Shown here: positions 1-8,398 of the stretch, in pieces
Position numbering within the stretch: position 1 is the first letter of the stretch
Layout: each line of letters opens with the position of its first letter
From: CAYSNP01 sp964432485
GTDB lineage: Bacteria > Bacillota > Clostridia > Christensenellales > DTU072
Length of the DNA: 64,000 nucleotides
NCBI GenBank assembly: GCA_964432485.1
Contig: CAYSNP010000002.1
Span: forward strand, 34,004-98,003
Direction: 5' to 3'
Made by a program: the position numbers and the translations under genes
The notes under the pieces: model-generated
What the model saw: the letters and a program-made list of their open reading frames with translations, nothing else
Database searches by the model: none
What the model was told of the DNA's origin: nothing

Positions 1-242
1 GTAGTGCAATTTTCCTCATCTCCCTCAGCATTTTTTACATTAAATGCCACCGTTTTGCCATCTGCATTTAGTAGCGCGGTAAGCTCATCCTTAAATCCTA
101 GATAAGCATCGTCCAGCGCAGGGTGTGTAACAAGCTGCAAAACATCAATTGAATAATCATAATGTTCTTTATTACAACCTGTAAATATAAACACACTTAC
201 CACTATTGTTATCAAAACTAAAATAAATATCTTTTTACGCAT
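1..242 (-). CDS. TrpX-like ABC transporter substrate-binding lipoprotein (3' part outside the window)
   Basis: I translated this by hand: 80 codons from ATG at 242 run off the left edge. The N-terminus is basic (MRKK), then hydrophobic, ending in a lipobox FTGC with Cys23 as the likely lipidated residue. After it come DVLQLVTHPALDDA, GFKDEL and NVKNAEGD. This spacing and wording match the start of the ABC_sub_bind family (COG2984, the TrpX type of binding protein for aromatic amino acids or related ligands). A strong ribosome binding site (GGGAGGTG) lies 5-12 bases upstream, and a consensus promoter sits at 278-306. The ligand cannot be told from this fragment. A permease and ATPase would be expected further left, outside the window. 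Family call fairly sure; substrate unknown. Confidence 0.8.
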   Translation of the reverse strand, partial: MRKKIFILVLITIVVSVFIFTGCNKEHYDYSIDVLQLVTHPALDDAYLGFKDELTALLNADGKTVAFNVKNAEGDEENCT

Positions 243-277
243 AAAAACACCTCCCTATTTTACAATGTTTTAGCGTA

Positions 278-306
278 ATTATAGCAAGCGAGTTTTAAGG
301 TGTCAA
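278..306 (-). promoter_or_regulatory. Sigma-A promoter of the TrpX-like lipoprotein gene
   Basis: Read on the minus strand: -35 TTGACA (306-301), 17-base spacer, -10 TATAAT (283-278). Both boxes are perfect consensus. The predicted start of transcription is near 271, about 29 bases before the ATG. Confidence 0.85.
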
Positions 307-460
307 TAGCGTTTTAACATTTAATGGCAATATACAACAATGTTTGTTGAAAATGACAAAATAGTACAAGAAGTAAAAGTTTTTTACCATTATTAGCCTA
401 TTATTTTTACAGAAAAAAGAGGAAAATCAGTAATTTCAGTTAGCTTCTAAAAAGAGAGGG

Positions 461-489
461 TTGCCTTTTTTGCAAATTATTGCTATACT
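461..489 (+). promoter_or_regulatory. Sigma-A promoter of the metallophosphoesterase gene
   Basis: -35 TTGCCT (461-466), 17-base spacer, -10 TATACT (484-489). The rest of the 243-522 gap is AT-rich, and I see no other gene or RNA in it. Confidence 0.65.
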
Positions 490-522
490 TATTTTAATTA
501 GAAAAGGCGGAGTATCAAGTAA

Positions 523-1878
523 ATGAAAAAGAAAAATTTATTACAAATAGTAATAGCTATCCTTGTACTTGTAAGTGTCGGATTGGGAGTTTTTGCTTAT
601 TTAGATGTTGAAATTTGGCATTATTCTTATGAGCCTAGCGGGGATTTTTACAATATTGCTGTTTGCTTTGCAGGGAGCGGAGCGTATTCCAGAGCGTTTT
701 CCTTTTCCACAAAAGCTGGAGGTACATATTGGGACAAATGCGTAGTGCAAATAGACCCCGCTGAAAAAGAAGAAAATGTTCCTTCATTTCGGGATAGAGA
801 TAACTTTATAATTGAGGCAAAATCCTGCGAAAACGCTACAATCCATATTGAGCCAAGAGTTATAGTACACTTTGCGCATACCGTAGAGCTAAAAGCTGAT
901 ACCAAATACTTTTATCGGGTAGGCCGCCCTAAAGGCAACCTTTGGAGCAGGTGGGGATACTTTATTACTGACGATGGAGATGACTGCTTTACCTTTATGC
1001 ATATTACCGACTCGCAAGCTGAGGGGGATGCTGAATATGAAGCCTTTGCCGCCACTTTAAGCAAGGCATTTGTAGAAGCGCCTGAAACTGAGTTTATACT
1101 ATCTACAGGAGATCAAGTAGAATTCCCCTTTCAATCTTATTGGGATAAGTTTTTTGCCTGCATTGATGATATAGTGAAAATAACTACTTTTGCAGCAGTA
1201 AACGGTAATCACGAAATTACGACTGATACTATGCAAGCCAACTTTTATGTACCCACCGAAAGTGATATGTACTGTTATGCATATGAATATGGGGATTGTC
1301 TTTTTATGATTATAGACACCAATTACTTATCCAGAGACCCTTCTAACTACAATGACCAATTGAGATACCTTGCAAATATTATGGAGCATTCTACTAAGAA
1401 ATGGCGAGTTATAGCCGCGCATAAATCTCCATTTTCTACAGGCACTCATGCTACTAATATTGATGTATTGGGGTTTAAGGACGCTATTGTACCTTTTGCG
1501 GCGCAGCATAATATTGATTTGGTGCTAAGCGGCCACGACCATATTTATTATAGAAGTTTTCCTGTTGACGGGCAAGGAGAGCGGGCTAGCGTAGCAGAGG
1601 TGAGGCAAGTGCGAGTAGGCGAATATAATGCTACCGCTTATATTAATCCGCAAGGAGCGATATATGTGGAAAACCGCTGTATCGGTACTAAGTTTTATAA
1701 TAAGGTACATTCTCTCAATGACCATTTGCTGGAAAAGACCGACCCGCATAAGATACGGATACCTATGTATTCTGTAGTAAAAATAGAAGGTTCTAAACTA
1801 ACCTATACAGCTTATGAACATGACAGAGATACGAATACAGTGTCAATTTACGATTGTTTTGAAATAATTAAAAATTAG
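523..1878 (+). CDS. Membrane-anchored metallophosphoesterase, purple-acid-phosphatase-like
   Basis: The 451-residue protein starts with a basic tail and one hydrophobic segment (about 5-26), so it is probably secreted or anchored outside. Residues ~40-150 look like a beta-rich N-terminal domain, as in purple acid phosphatases. The catalytic metallophosphatase domain follows, with the dinuclear-metal ligands in the expected order: HITDSQ (Asp163), STGDQ (Asp197), NGNHE (Asn229, His230), AAHKSP (His300) and SGHDH (His338, His340). It should hydrolyse phosphate esters, but the substrate is unknown. A GGCGGAG ribosome binding site precedes the ATG. The gene stands alone and converges on the yerC-like gene with an 11-base gap and no obvious terminator. 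Family call is firm; assignment to purple acid phosphatases rather than another metallophosphatase group is less sure. Confidence 0.88.
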   Translation: MKKKNLLQIVIAILVLVSVGLGVFAYLDVEIWHYSYEPSGDFYNIAVCFAGSGAYSRAFSFSTKAGGTYWDKCVVQIDPAEKEENVPSFRDRDNFIIEAKSCENATIHIEPRVIVHFAHTVELKADTKYFYRVGRPKGNLWSRWGYFITDDGDDCFTFMHITDSQAEGDAEYEAFAATLSKAFVEAPETEFILSTGDQVEFPFQSYWDKFFACIDDIVKITTFAAVNGNHEITTDTMQANFYVPTESDMYCYAYEYGDCLFMIIDTNYLSRDPSNYNDQLRYLANIMEHSTKKWRVIAAHKSPFSTGTHATNIDVLGFKDAIVPFAAQHNIDLVLSGHDHIYYRSFPVDGQGERASVAEVRQVRVGEYNATAYINPQGAIYVENRCIGTKFYNKVHSLNDHLLEKTDPHKIRIPMYSVVKIEGSKLTYTAYEHDRDTNTVSIYDCFEIIKN

Positions 1879-1889
1879 GGTAAGAAAGA

Positions 1890-2183
1890 TTAAGGTTTAG
1901 GCTTATCCGTAGGTACAAACTTTTTATAGCCGCCTTTACCATGCCTTATGCAGGCAGAAACTCGGCTAAGGGTAGCGGAGGAAATATCAGTCTCCGCTAT
2001 TACTTGCGCATAGGTTTTGCCTTCAAGAAGCAGTTGCGCCGCCTTGGCACGCTGGGCCATTTGCAGCACCTCATTAACAGTACATAAATCAGCAAGCAGC
2101 AAAGCGCAATCCTCTTTACTTTTTACTTTTACAAGAGTATCATAAAGCAAGTCAATCATATCAGCAGTAATCTTTTCGTTCAT
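1890..2183 (-). CDS. YerC/YecD-type TrpR-like DNA-binding regulator
   Basis: A 97-residue protein with the layout of the YerC/YecD family, a Firmicutes relative of the Trp repressor. The helical core has DLCTVNE and the phrase AQRAKAAQLLLEGKTY, followed by a helix-turn-helix (ISSATLSRV) and the family's GKGGYKKF end. Length is normal for the family. It is the last gene of the amino-acid ABC transporter operon, 10 bases after the ATPase gene, with its own AGAGGA ribosome binding site. Placement suggests it may regulate this transporter in response to an amino acid, but that is inference: YerC proteins lack an agreed ligand. Family assignment is strong. Confidence 0.9.
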   Translation of the reverse strand: MNEKITADMIDLLYDTLVKVKSKEDCALLLADLCTVNEVLQMAQRAKAAQLLLEGKTYAQVIAETDISSATLSRVSACIRHGKGGYKKFVPTDKPKP

Positions 2184-2193
2184 AATTATCCTC

Positions 2194-3069
2194 TTAATAC
2201 TTAGCTATAAACTGTTTAGTTTTTAGCGATTTTGGGTAATCAAACACTTGAGTTGGGGTACCCATTTCTTCAATTTTGCCATCATGCATAAAGATAATCC
2301 TATCAGCGACTTCTCTTGCAAACTCCATTTCGTGAGTAACTACAATCATAGTTGCTCCATAATCTTTTAAGTCTTTTATAACTCTAAGCACTTCGCCAGT
2401 TAGCTCGGGATCTAGCGCACTGGTCGGCTCGTCAAAACACAGTATATCAGGCTCTAGCGCCAATGCTCTTGCTATGGCTACCCGTTGCTGCTGGCCGCCT
2501 GAAAGCTGAAAAGGATAAGCGTCTACTTTATCGGTAAGCCCAATCCTGTCTAGAAGCGCAAGAGCTTTTTTTCGGTTGGCATCATATTCTTTTGCCAGTT
2601 CCGCCCTATACTTCTTGAAAAGGTTTGGAGCGGCAATTGCTCCCTTAAAAAAACTCTTAACTTTACTGCCAACTGTTTTTTTGGTATCCTTGCCAAAAAG
2701 AGATTGCTTAACCCTTTCTTTAGAAAGCAGGTCAGAAGCTAAAGTGATATTGCGCAAGGTGTTATATTGGGGAAATAGATTAAAGGACTGAAAGACCAGC
2801 CCAAAGTGCAAGCGTTTTTTGCGTAAGTCTTGTTCATTATCTTGGATAGAGCAATTGCTGCAATCATACAAAGTCTTGCCCGCCACCACTATTTTGCCGC
2901 TATCTGCCTTTTCTAAAAAGTTAAGCACCCTAAGCAGCGTAGTTTTGCCGCTTCCGGATGAGCCGATAATAGCAAGCACTTCGCTTTTTTGCATAGTAAA
3001 GCTAATATCTTTTAGCACCTCCAGCGTGTCAAAACTTTTTTTTAAGTCAGTTACTTCTAAAATAGTCAT
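2194..3069 (-). CDS. Polar amino-acid ABC transporter ATP-binding protein with an insertion
   Basis: This is the energy-coupling ATPase of a GlnQ/HisP-type importer. Visible motifs are Walker A GSSGSGKT (36-43), Q-loop Gln94 in FQSFNLFP, signature LSGGQQQ (189-195), Walker B ILCFDE followed by PTSALD (to 220), and a switch histidine in VVTHE. At 291 residues it is about 45 longer than the usual 240-250. The excess is a lysine-rich stretch at about residues 115-160, between the Q-loop and the signature, in the helical subdomain. The permease and binding protein lie directly upstream in the same operon. A weak AGGTAAAGAG precedes the ATG at 3069. Family is certain; transported amino acid unknown. 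Confidence 0.95.
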   Translation of the reverse strand: MTILEVTDLKKSFDTLEVLKDISFTMQKSEVLAIIGSSGSGKTTLLRVLNFLEKADSGKIVVAGKTLYDCSNCSIQDNEQDLRKKRLHFGLVFQSFNLFPQYNTLRNITLASDLLSKERVKQSLFGKDTKKTVGSKVKSFFKGAIAAPNLFKKYRAELAKEYDANRKKALALLDRIGLTDKVDAYPFQLSGGQQQRVAIARALALEPDILCFDEPTSALDPELTGEVLRVIKDLKDYGATMIVVTHEMEFAREVADRIIFMHDGKIEEMGTPTQVFDYPKSLKTKQFIAKY

Positions 3070-3076
3070 ACGCTCT

Positions 3077-3721
3077 TTACCTATAATAGTCCAGCTTAGC
3101 TTCTATATGGCTAAATAAAATTGTAAGCAAGCCGCTAAACACCAAATAAAATACCCCTGCATAAAAGAGCGGATATAAGATACCATACCCGGCTACTATG
3201 TTGTATGCTACCATAATCAGTTCAGGGAAAGCTATAACCCTGGCTAAAGCTGTATCCTTTACTAAAGTGATAACCTCATTGGATATGGGCGCCATTATCC
3301 TTTTTATTACCTGAAACAGTACAATCTTAAAGAAAATCTGCCCTTTGGTCATCCCCAGCACTTGCCCTGCCTCATATTGCCCTTTAGAGATACTTTCTAT
3401 ACCGCCACGATAAATTTCGGAAAAATAACAGGCGTAATTGATTACAAAAGCTATTAGGGCGGCTGTCATTCTTTTACTAAGTGTAACTCCGAACAATAAA
3501 CCGGGCGCATAAAAGACTATTATTATCTGTAGCATTAGCGGAGTGCCTCTGATTACCCATACTATACTGCGAGTAAGCCACCGCAAGGGCTTGAATTTGC
3601 TCATAGAGCCAAAGGACACTATCAGCCCCAGCGGCAGCGACAATATCAATGTCAGTATAAATAATAGCAGTGTTGTACCAAAGCCCTCTAAAAGGTCTTT
3701 GGATACTTGTAGAAATGTCAT
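3077..3721 (-). CDS. Polar amino-acid ABC transporter permease
   Basis: A 214-residue inner-membrane protein of the HisM/GlnP type. It has about five hydrophobic segments, starting at residue ~14. The family signature VIRGTPLMLQ sits near 58-67, and the EAA coupling loop appears as EAGQVLGMTKGQIFF near 136-150, with Gly in the expected place. Length is typical. It lies between the binding-protein and ATPase genes, with gaps of 5 and 7 bases, so the three are surely one transcript. Homodimer formation would be usual because only one permease gene is present. Confidence 0.95.
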   Translation of the reverse strand: MTFLQVSKDLLEGFGTTLLLFILTLILSLPLGLIVSFGSMSKFKPLRWLTRSIVWVIRGTPLMLQIIIVFYAPGLLFGVTLSKRMTAALIAFVINYACYFSEIYRGGIESISKGQYEAGQVLGMTKGQIFFKIVLFQVIKRIMAPISNEVITLVKDTALARVIAFPELIMVAYNIVAGYGILYPLFYAGVFYLVFSGLLTILFSHIEAKLDYYR

Positions 3722-3726
3722 ACTCT

Positions 3727-4524
3727 TTACTTAATTTCTTTTAAGGATTCCGCAATATTATACTTTCCTGCAAGTGCCCCAATAGTGCCGTCATCCCAAA
3801 GTTTTTTAAGTGCGGCATTAACTTTAGCTACGGTGTCAGGACTGTCTTTACGAAAAGCTATGCCATATTCTTCTTCTGTAAAATGCAGACCTTGAACTAT
3901 CATAAGAGAGTTGTATGATTCTCCTGTAAGAGTGCCTTCTGCCATAACAGAATCTACTATAGCTATATCGCTTGCATTAGCTTTAACTTCTAACAATGCA
4001 TTAATTTGAGAGGAGGCGGCAAGAAAAGATTTGTCAAAGAAATCCGCTTTAATGACATCTTCGCCTGCAGAGCCTGCTTCTGCGACAAGTCTGCCATTCT
4101 TAATGGTTTCCTTGTTTGTATACACGGATTGGTCAGCTTTTCTAATTACTGCAATTTGCTTATTATATAGATAAGATACAGAAAAATCAGCTTCTTTAGC
4201 TCTTTCTTCATTGACTGTAAAGCCATTCCATACACAATCAATGGTTTTGCTGTTTAACTCAAAAAACTTATTATCCCAATCAATGAGTTGAAATACAGGG
4301 TCTACTCCTAATTCTGCACAAACCGCTTCTGCAAGTTCGGTATCAAACCCTATAAACTTACCATCTTCGCTATAGTTCATTGGTTCAAATATAGTGTAAC
4401 CTATAATCATTTTGCCTTTGCCTTCTATGTACTTCCAATCTTGATTTGCGTTGCAACCTGCAAGCGAAAGTACAACTGCCAAACATAAGGCTATTGCCAA
4501 TATTGTTAAACCTACCTTTTTCAT
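3727..4524 (-). CDS. Amino-acid ABC transporter substrate-binding lipoprotein
   Basis: The 265-residue protein begins with a lipoprotein signal ending LAGC (Cys24). It then has the SBP_bac_3 fold markers: MIIGYTIFEPMNY at the start of lobe 1, GFDTELAEAVCAELG, and VWNGFTVNEERA. The Asp/Glu-rich ligand pocket of this family binds polar or acidic amino acids, but specificity cannot be read here. It is the first gene of the four-gene operon, preceded by AAAGGAG and a good promoter. It delivers ligand to the permease encoded next. Confidence 0.95.
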   Translation of the reverse strand: MKKVGLTILAIALCLAVVLSLAGCNANQDWKYIEGKGKMIIGYTIFEPMNYSEDGKFIGFDTELAEAVCAELGVDPVFQLIDWDNKFFELNSKTIDCVWNGFTVNEERAKEADFSVSYLYNKQIAVIRKADQSVYTNKETIKNGRLVAEAGSAGEDVIKADFFDKSFLAASSQINALLEVKANASDIAIVDSVMAEGTLTGESYNSLMIVQGLHFTEEEYGIAFRKDSPDTVAKVNAALKKLWDDGTIGALAGKYNIAESLKEIK

Positions 4525-4557
4525 AATTTTTTAGTCTCCTTTTTGTTAATGCTTTAG

Positions 4558-4586
4558 ATTATACTTTAGTTCGTTAAAGAAGTAAA
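4558..4586 (-). promoter_or_regulatory. Promoter of the amino-acid ABC transporter operon
   Basis: Minus strand: -35 TTTACT (4586-4581), 17 bases, -10 TATAAT (4563-4558). The predicted mRNA start is about 27 bases before the ATG at 4524. The promoter is back to back with that of mscL. Confidence 0.7.
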
Positions 4587-4592
4587 GTGTTT

Positions 4593-4622
4593 TTGCATAG
4601 TTTTTTATTTTTTTCTTATAAT
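4593..4622 (+). promoter_or_regulatory. Promoter of mscL
   Basis: -35 TTGCAT (4593-4598), 18 bases, -10 TATAAT (4617-4622). A second TATAAT at 4627-4632 has no good -35, so the first is preferred. The two divergent promoters overlap in this 137-base gap. Confidence 0.55.
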
Positions 4623-4661
4623 GTGCTATAATCTACTAAAATAGTATAGGAAAGACAAAAT

Positions 4662-5222
4662 ATGAAAAAGAAAGTTAAAAACTTAATTGAGGAGTTCAAA
4701 AAGTTTATTGCCAAAGGCAATGTGTTGGATTTGGCGGTTGCGGTAATTATTGGAGCGGCTTTTTCTAAGATAGTTACCAGCCTTGTCAATGATATGGTAA
4801 TGCCGCTGGTGACTGCGGCAATTGGCGGACAAAGCCTTGCTGATTTGTCTTGGATAATCAAGCCGGAGATAGCGGCTGACGGTGTTGTGCTTCAGCCTGC
4901 GCTAACTATAAAATGGGGCTCTTTTTTGCAAAATATTATTGACTTTTTAATTATTGCAATTATTGTATTTTCTTTTGTTAAAATGCTTGCCGCCGCTAAG
5001 GCGGCATCAGAAAAGCTGCATACCGAAGCTAAAGGATTGATTAAAGAATATGGTATAATTAAGATTGATTCTAAAGCAGAAAATAAAGAAAACGAGCAAG
5101 TGCCTGAGCAGATAGCAGAAAATATTAAAGAGGATACTGCGATAGCAGAAAGCTCACAATTAGGTAAAATAGAAATATTATTAGAGGATATTAAGCGTAT
5201 TTTAAAAGAAAAAACAAATTAG
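4662..5222 (+). CDS. mscL: Large-conductance mechanosensitive channel MscL
   Basis: Pressure-relief channel of the cytoplasmic membrane. The first transmembrane helix carries the hallmark NVLDLAVAVIIGAAFSKIV (about 20-38), followed by VNDMVMPL. The second helix is near 90-110 (FLIIAIIVFSFVKM). The usual length is 120-150 residues; this one has 186 because of a charged, Glu/Lys-rich C-terminal extension after residue ~125, probably a longer cytoplasmic helical bundle. A TAGGAAAG ribosome binding site lies before the ATG. The 3' end overlaps the stop of the convergent cca-like gene by 4 bases, with no terminator between them. Confidence 0.95.
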   Translation: MKKKVKNLIEEFKKFIAKGNVLDLAVAVIIGAAFSKIVTSLVNDMVMPLVTAAIGGQSLADLSWIIKPEIAADGVVLQPALTIKWGSFLQNIIDFLIIAIIVFSFVKMLAAAKAASEKLHTEAKGLIKEYGIIKIDSKAENKENEQVPEQIAENIKEDTAIAESSQLGKIEILLEDIKRILKEKTN

Positions 5223-6583
5223 GTCAGTCTGATTTTTCTTTTGGCTCTCTTTGGCTTGGCGCAAGCAGCAAGATACTGCAATTGCCCTGCTCGGCTAAGC
5301 AAGCGCGGCTCACTTGCGCAAAGGCTTACCAACTCTTGCAAACATTGCCCAATTGCTTTGCCCGAAAGCCCTGCCGCAAGCGCATCAGTACCGTTTACTT
5401 GCAAATCTTTAAGGCTAAAGGGTATCCCCGTCTTTTCCATATACGCAAGTTGCTCTTGCAAGCGTATATTGGCAATAGGATTGGCGCTACCCTCTCTGGA
5501 AGCTAGACAGTCTGCTGACTTTAGTGCCATTAGTTTGTCCAAAATATCATAGTTCCTTTGAATAAACCGCCTTATTGTAACAGGGCGCGCCTCTCCGCTC
5601 AAATTAAACATATGGGTAAGTACCAATCTTTCAGTTTCGCTAATAATACTTGGCTTATATTTTAATCGTGTTAAAGTGTCTACGGCAATTTTAGCCGAAT
5701 ACTTAGCATGAGCGGACATACTGGAAAAGGTTCTTTCGCAATATGGTTTGGCTATATCGTGAAAAAGTATTGCCAGCCTTACATCTTGCCTTGCAACCGT
5801 CAATGCCTGCATGGTATGCTCATATACATCATATATATGGTAGCGCTTATTTTGCGCAAAATCTATCCCTTCTAGCAATTGCGGGATTATATGTGCCATT
5901 GCGCCGCACTCTACTAAATATCTTATCCCCTGAGTATGCGCACCGTAAACATTGTTCTTTTTATCGGCAAGCAGGATCTTATTTAGTTCATCCTGTATGC
6001 GTTCGGGGGCAAGAGCGGCAATAAGATGCGCTTGCTCCCTTGCGCCTGAAAGAGCATTAGGGCAAATGGTTAAACCGTTTTCGCAAGCTAAGCGCGCTAA
6101 GCGTAAAATTCGCAACGCATCCTCGCTAAATACCTCTTTAGGCTCTCTAGTAGTCCTTATTGTGCGGCTCTTAATATCAAAACTGCCTTGTAAAGGGTCT
6201 ATAATTTTTTGTGCCGCTATATCATAATAAATAGCATTAATGATAAAATCCCGTCTTAGTGCATCTTTTTGTATATCGTTGGTAAAATTAACGCTAATAG
6301 GTTGATGAGTGCCGTCTTGCGCATAGCTATCCTCACGCATAGCGGTATATTCATACCTTTCGTTGTCTATAGCAATGGATAAAGTCCCAAGTTTTAAGCT
6401 ATTTGGTTTGGCAGAAAAAGCAGAGCCTGCTAATGTTTGCAGCACTTGAGAGGCAGAGAGCGTGCCCGTAAGGTCAATATCGCTTATGGAGTATCCCAAA
6501 AGGTGGTCTCTTACCGCTCCGCCTACAATATATAAAGGAGATATTAAGGCGGCAAGGGCGGCTAAGTTTCTAGATATCTTCAT
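5219..6583 (-). CDS. cca: CCA tRNA nucleotidyltransferase / poly(A) polymerase family protein with HD domain
   Basis: The 454-residue enzyme should add or repair the 3' CCA of tRNAs. The N-terminal nucleotidyltransferase domain shows GGAVRD (21-26) and the metal-binding DID (Asp35, Asp37), with class II RNA-head motifs such as RRDFIINAIYYD near 135-147 and EDALRILRLARLA near 170. An HD phosphohydrolase motif (LFHDIAKP, about residue 270) follows. This arrangement is typical of Gram-positive CCA enzymes. It is the last gene of the GH13-tilS-hpt-cca operon, and its start overlaps the end of hpt by 14 bases. A poly(A) polymerase role cannot be excluded from sequence alone. Confidence 0.92.
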   Translation of the reverse strand: MKISRNLAALAALISPLYIVGGAVRDHLLGYSISDIDLTGTLSASQVLQTLAGSAFSAKPNSLKLGTLSIAIDNERYEYTAMREDSYAQDGTHQPISVNFTNDIQKDALRRDFIINAIYYDIAAQKIIDPLQGSFDIKSRTIRTTREPKEVFSEDALRILRLARLACENGLTICPNALSGAREQAHLIAALAPERIQDELNKILLADKKNNVYGAHTQGIRYLVECGAMAHIIPQLLEGIDFAQNKRYHIYDVYEHTMQALTVARQDVRLAILFHDIAKPYCERTFSSMSAHAKYSAKIAVDTLTRLKYKPSIISETERLVLTHMFNLSGEARPVTIRRFIQRNYDILDKLMALKSADCLASREGSANPIANIRLQEQLAYMEKTGIPFSLKDLQVNGTDALAAGLSGKAIGQCLQELVSLCASEPRLLSRAGQLQYLAACAKPKRAKRKIRLT

Positions 6584-7124
6584 TATTATTTAAATATATT
6601 TCTTCTTTTAATACGCATATTTCGGGCAAGTTTCTATACCTTTCCTTATAATCTAGGCCATATCCTACCACAAAGGCATCGGGTATGGAAAAGCCCACAT
6701 AATCGCCCTCAATAGGTACTTGCCTGCGGGAAGGCTTATCTAACAAGGCGCATATTTTTAAGGTCTTTGGCGCACGAGCAAGGAGCAGTCTTTTTAGATA
6801 AATCAGCGTATTACCGCTATCTATTATATCTTCTACCAAAATAACATTTTGCCCTTCTATGCGTGTGCTAATATCTTTATCAATCCTCACTTCGCCTGAA
6901 GAACTGGTCCCCGAGCCATAGCTAGAAACAGCCATAAAGTCAAAGTTGACTTCGGTTGTAATCATCCTCACCAGGTCTGCAAAAAAGAGAGATGCGCCCC
7001 GCAATATACATACCATCAGCAATCGCTCTCCTGCAAAATCTTTGGAGATTCTTTGCGCAATTTCTTTAGTTTTTTGCGCTATTTGCTTGCTTGTTACCAA
7101 TACTTCTTTTACATCCTTGTACAT
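6570..7124 (-). CDS. hpt: Hypoxanthine phosphoribosyltransferase
   Basis: Purine salvage enzyme (hypoxanthine or guanine plus PRPP giving IMP or GMP), 184 residues, normal for the family. The PRPP-binding loop VEDIIDSGNT spans residues 97-106. The flexible-loop region SSYGSGTSSSGEV is at about 67-79, and CILRGA near 39-44 supplies the other PRPP contact. It sits directly after tilS (5-base gap), as in many Firmicutes, and its end overlaps the cca start. Confidence 0.95.
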   Translation of the reverse strand: MYKDVKEVLVTSKQIAQKTKEIAQRISKDFAGERLLMVCILRGASLFFADLVRMITTEVNFDFMAVSSYGSGTSSSGEVRIDKDISTRIEGQNVILVEDIIDSGNTLIYLKRLLLARAPKTLKICALLDKPSRRQVPIEGDYVGFSIPDAFVVGYGLDYKERYRNLPEICVLKEEIYLNNNEDI

Positions 7125-7129
7125 TGTGT

Positions 7130-8398
7130 TTATGCCTTTTTTATCTCGTATATATTTTTTGTTTTTTTATCAATTTTAATTAAATCGCTGATTTCGATAC
7201 CCAAAACAGCATATATGGTTTGCCCTTTTGCAACTACCAGCAAATTATCTCTTTTTCGTGCAGGCACTTTTTTTTGCTGAAGATAATCGCCTAACAGCTT
7301 AGTCCGCCCGTTGCAAGCCTTAAAGATATCACCGTTTTGTCTTGTTCGAACAATAAGCTCGCTGGGCAGTTTATCAGCATCAAAAGCCAAATGCTCGCTT
7401 CGATTATCTGCCTTGCAAAAAACAAACTTTTGTCCTGCAAACTCATAGCTTTTAGACAACACAAATTGCTGACTGTACTTTGTTTGCGGCTGTGTCTTTA
7501 TAAAGGTAAGACTGCCGCCCTCAATATAAACATCTATTTCGAACGGTAAGTTTATCCTTTTATTGTTTTGTTTGCACAGCAGCTCCAAAAGGTCATCGTA
7601 ATGCCTGCTCTCTATATCCCGATAAATACCCATTGCCCTTAAAGTGCGCGCTATGGAATACTTTATTATTAGCGGATGCAAAGAGTTTATCATAGCAGGC
7701 AAGATATAAGCACCGTCTTTTTCCTTAAATGATACCGCTTTGCTTTCCAGGTAGGCATCTGCCTCATTGCAGTTTTCGGCAAGACGCTCCAGGCTTTTAT
7801 CTAGTGCAGGGTAACGCTCGCAAATTAAAGGAATAATTTTATTGCGGATAAAGTTGCGGGTATAGTCTATCTCCTTATTGGTTGCATCCTCTCTATATTC
7901 TATATTATTAGCCTTGGCATATTCCAGCAACTGTGCCTTTGAATACTTTATAAAAGGGTGAACAAATCTGTCGCTGTCCGTAATCCCTTTAAGCCCTCTT
8001 ATCCCTGTGCCTCGAAAGATACGCATCAGCAATGTTTCGGTTTGGTCATTTTGGTGATGCGCAAGCGCAATAATATCTACTGTCCTTTGAGTAAGCAAAG
8101 AGTTAAATATTTGATAACGCATTTTGCGTGCTACCAGCTCGATACTTTCGCCATCTTGTGCTTGCTGTGCAGGCACATTGATAGGAAAATGCAAGCATTG
8201 CACCCCTTTTTCTTGACATACCTTTTTCACAAAAAGGCTATCTTGCTTGCTTACTTCGCCCCTTATACCGTGGTCAATATTGACAACTATAATATTGGCA
8301 CTGCTCTTTATGGCTAAATCCAGCAATACCATAGAATCCAGTCCGCCTGATACAGCAAGCCCTATCTTTTTATCTTTGGCAAACTTAACCTTTAGCAT
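7130..8398 (-). CDS. tilS: tRNA(Ile)-lysidine synthase
   Basis: This enzyme modifies C34 of the tRNA-Ile that reads AUA codons. The N-type ATP pyrophosphatase loop SGGLDS lies at residues 17-22. Other family marks are NIDHGIRG, ALAHHQNDQTET and MRIFRGTGIRGLKG. The C-terminal part has the TilS substrate-binding domain (RTRQNGDIF, KKVPARKRD). At 422 residues it is of ordinary length. The start ATG shares bases with the stop of the upstream GH13 gene (TAATG), so the two are translationally coupled. The operon continues into hpt. Confidence 0.95.
   Translation of the reverse strand: MLKVKFAKDKKIGLAVSGGLDSMVLLDLAIKSSANIIVVNIDHGIRGEVSKQDSLFVKKVCQEKGVQCLHFPINVPAQQAQDGESIELVARKMRYQIFNSLLTQRTVDIIALAHHQNDQTETLLMRIFRGTGIRGLKGITDSDRFVHPFIKYSKAQLLEYAKANNIEYREDATNKEIDYTRNFIRNKIIPLICERYPALDKSLERLAENCNEADAYLESKAVSFKEKDGAYILPAMINSLHPLIIKYSIARTLRAMGIYRDIESRHYDDLLELLCKQNNKRINLPFEIDVYIEGGSLTFIKTQPQTKYSQQFVLSKSYEFAGQKFVFCKADNRSEHLAFDADKLPSELIVRTRQNGDIFKACNGRTKLLGDYLQQKKVPARKRDNLLVVAKGQTIYAVLGIEISDLIKIDKKTKNIYEIKKA

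Noticed and set aside
243..522. A small gene or RNA in the gap between the first two genes
   Set aside because: Apart from the two promoters it is AT-rich with no hairpin followed by T-run and no plausible short frame with a ribosome binding site.
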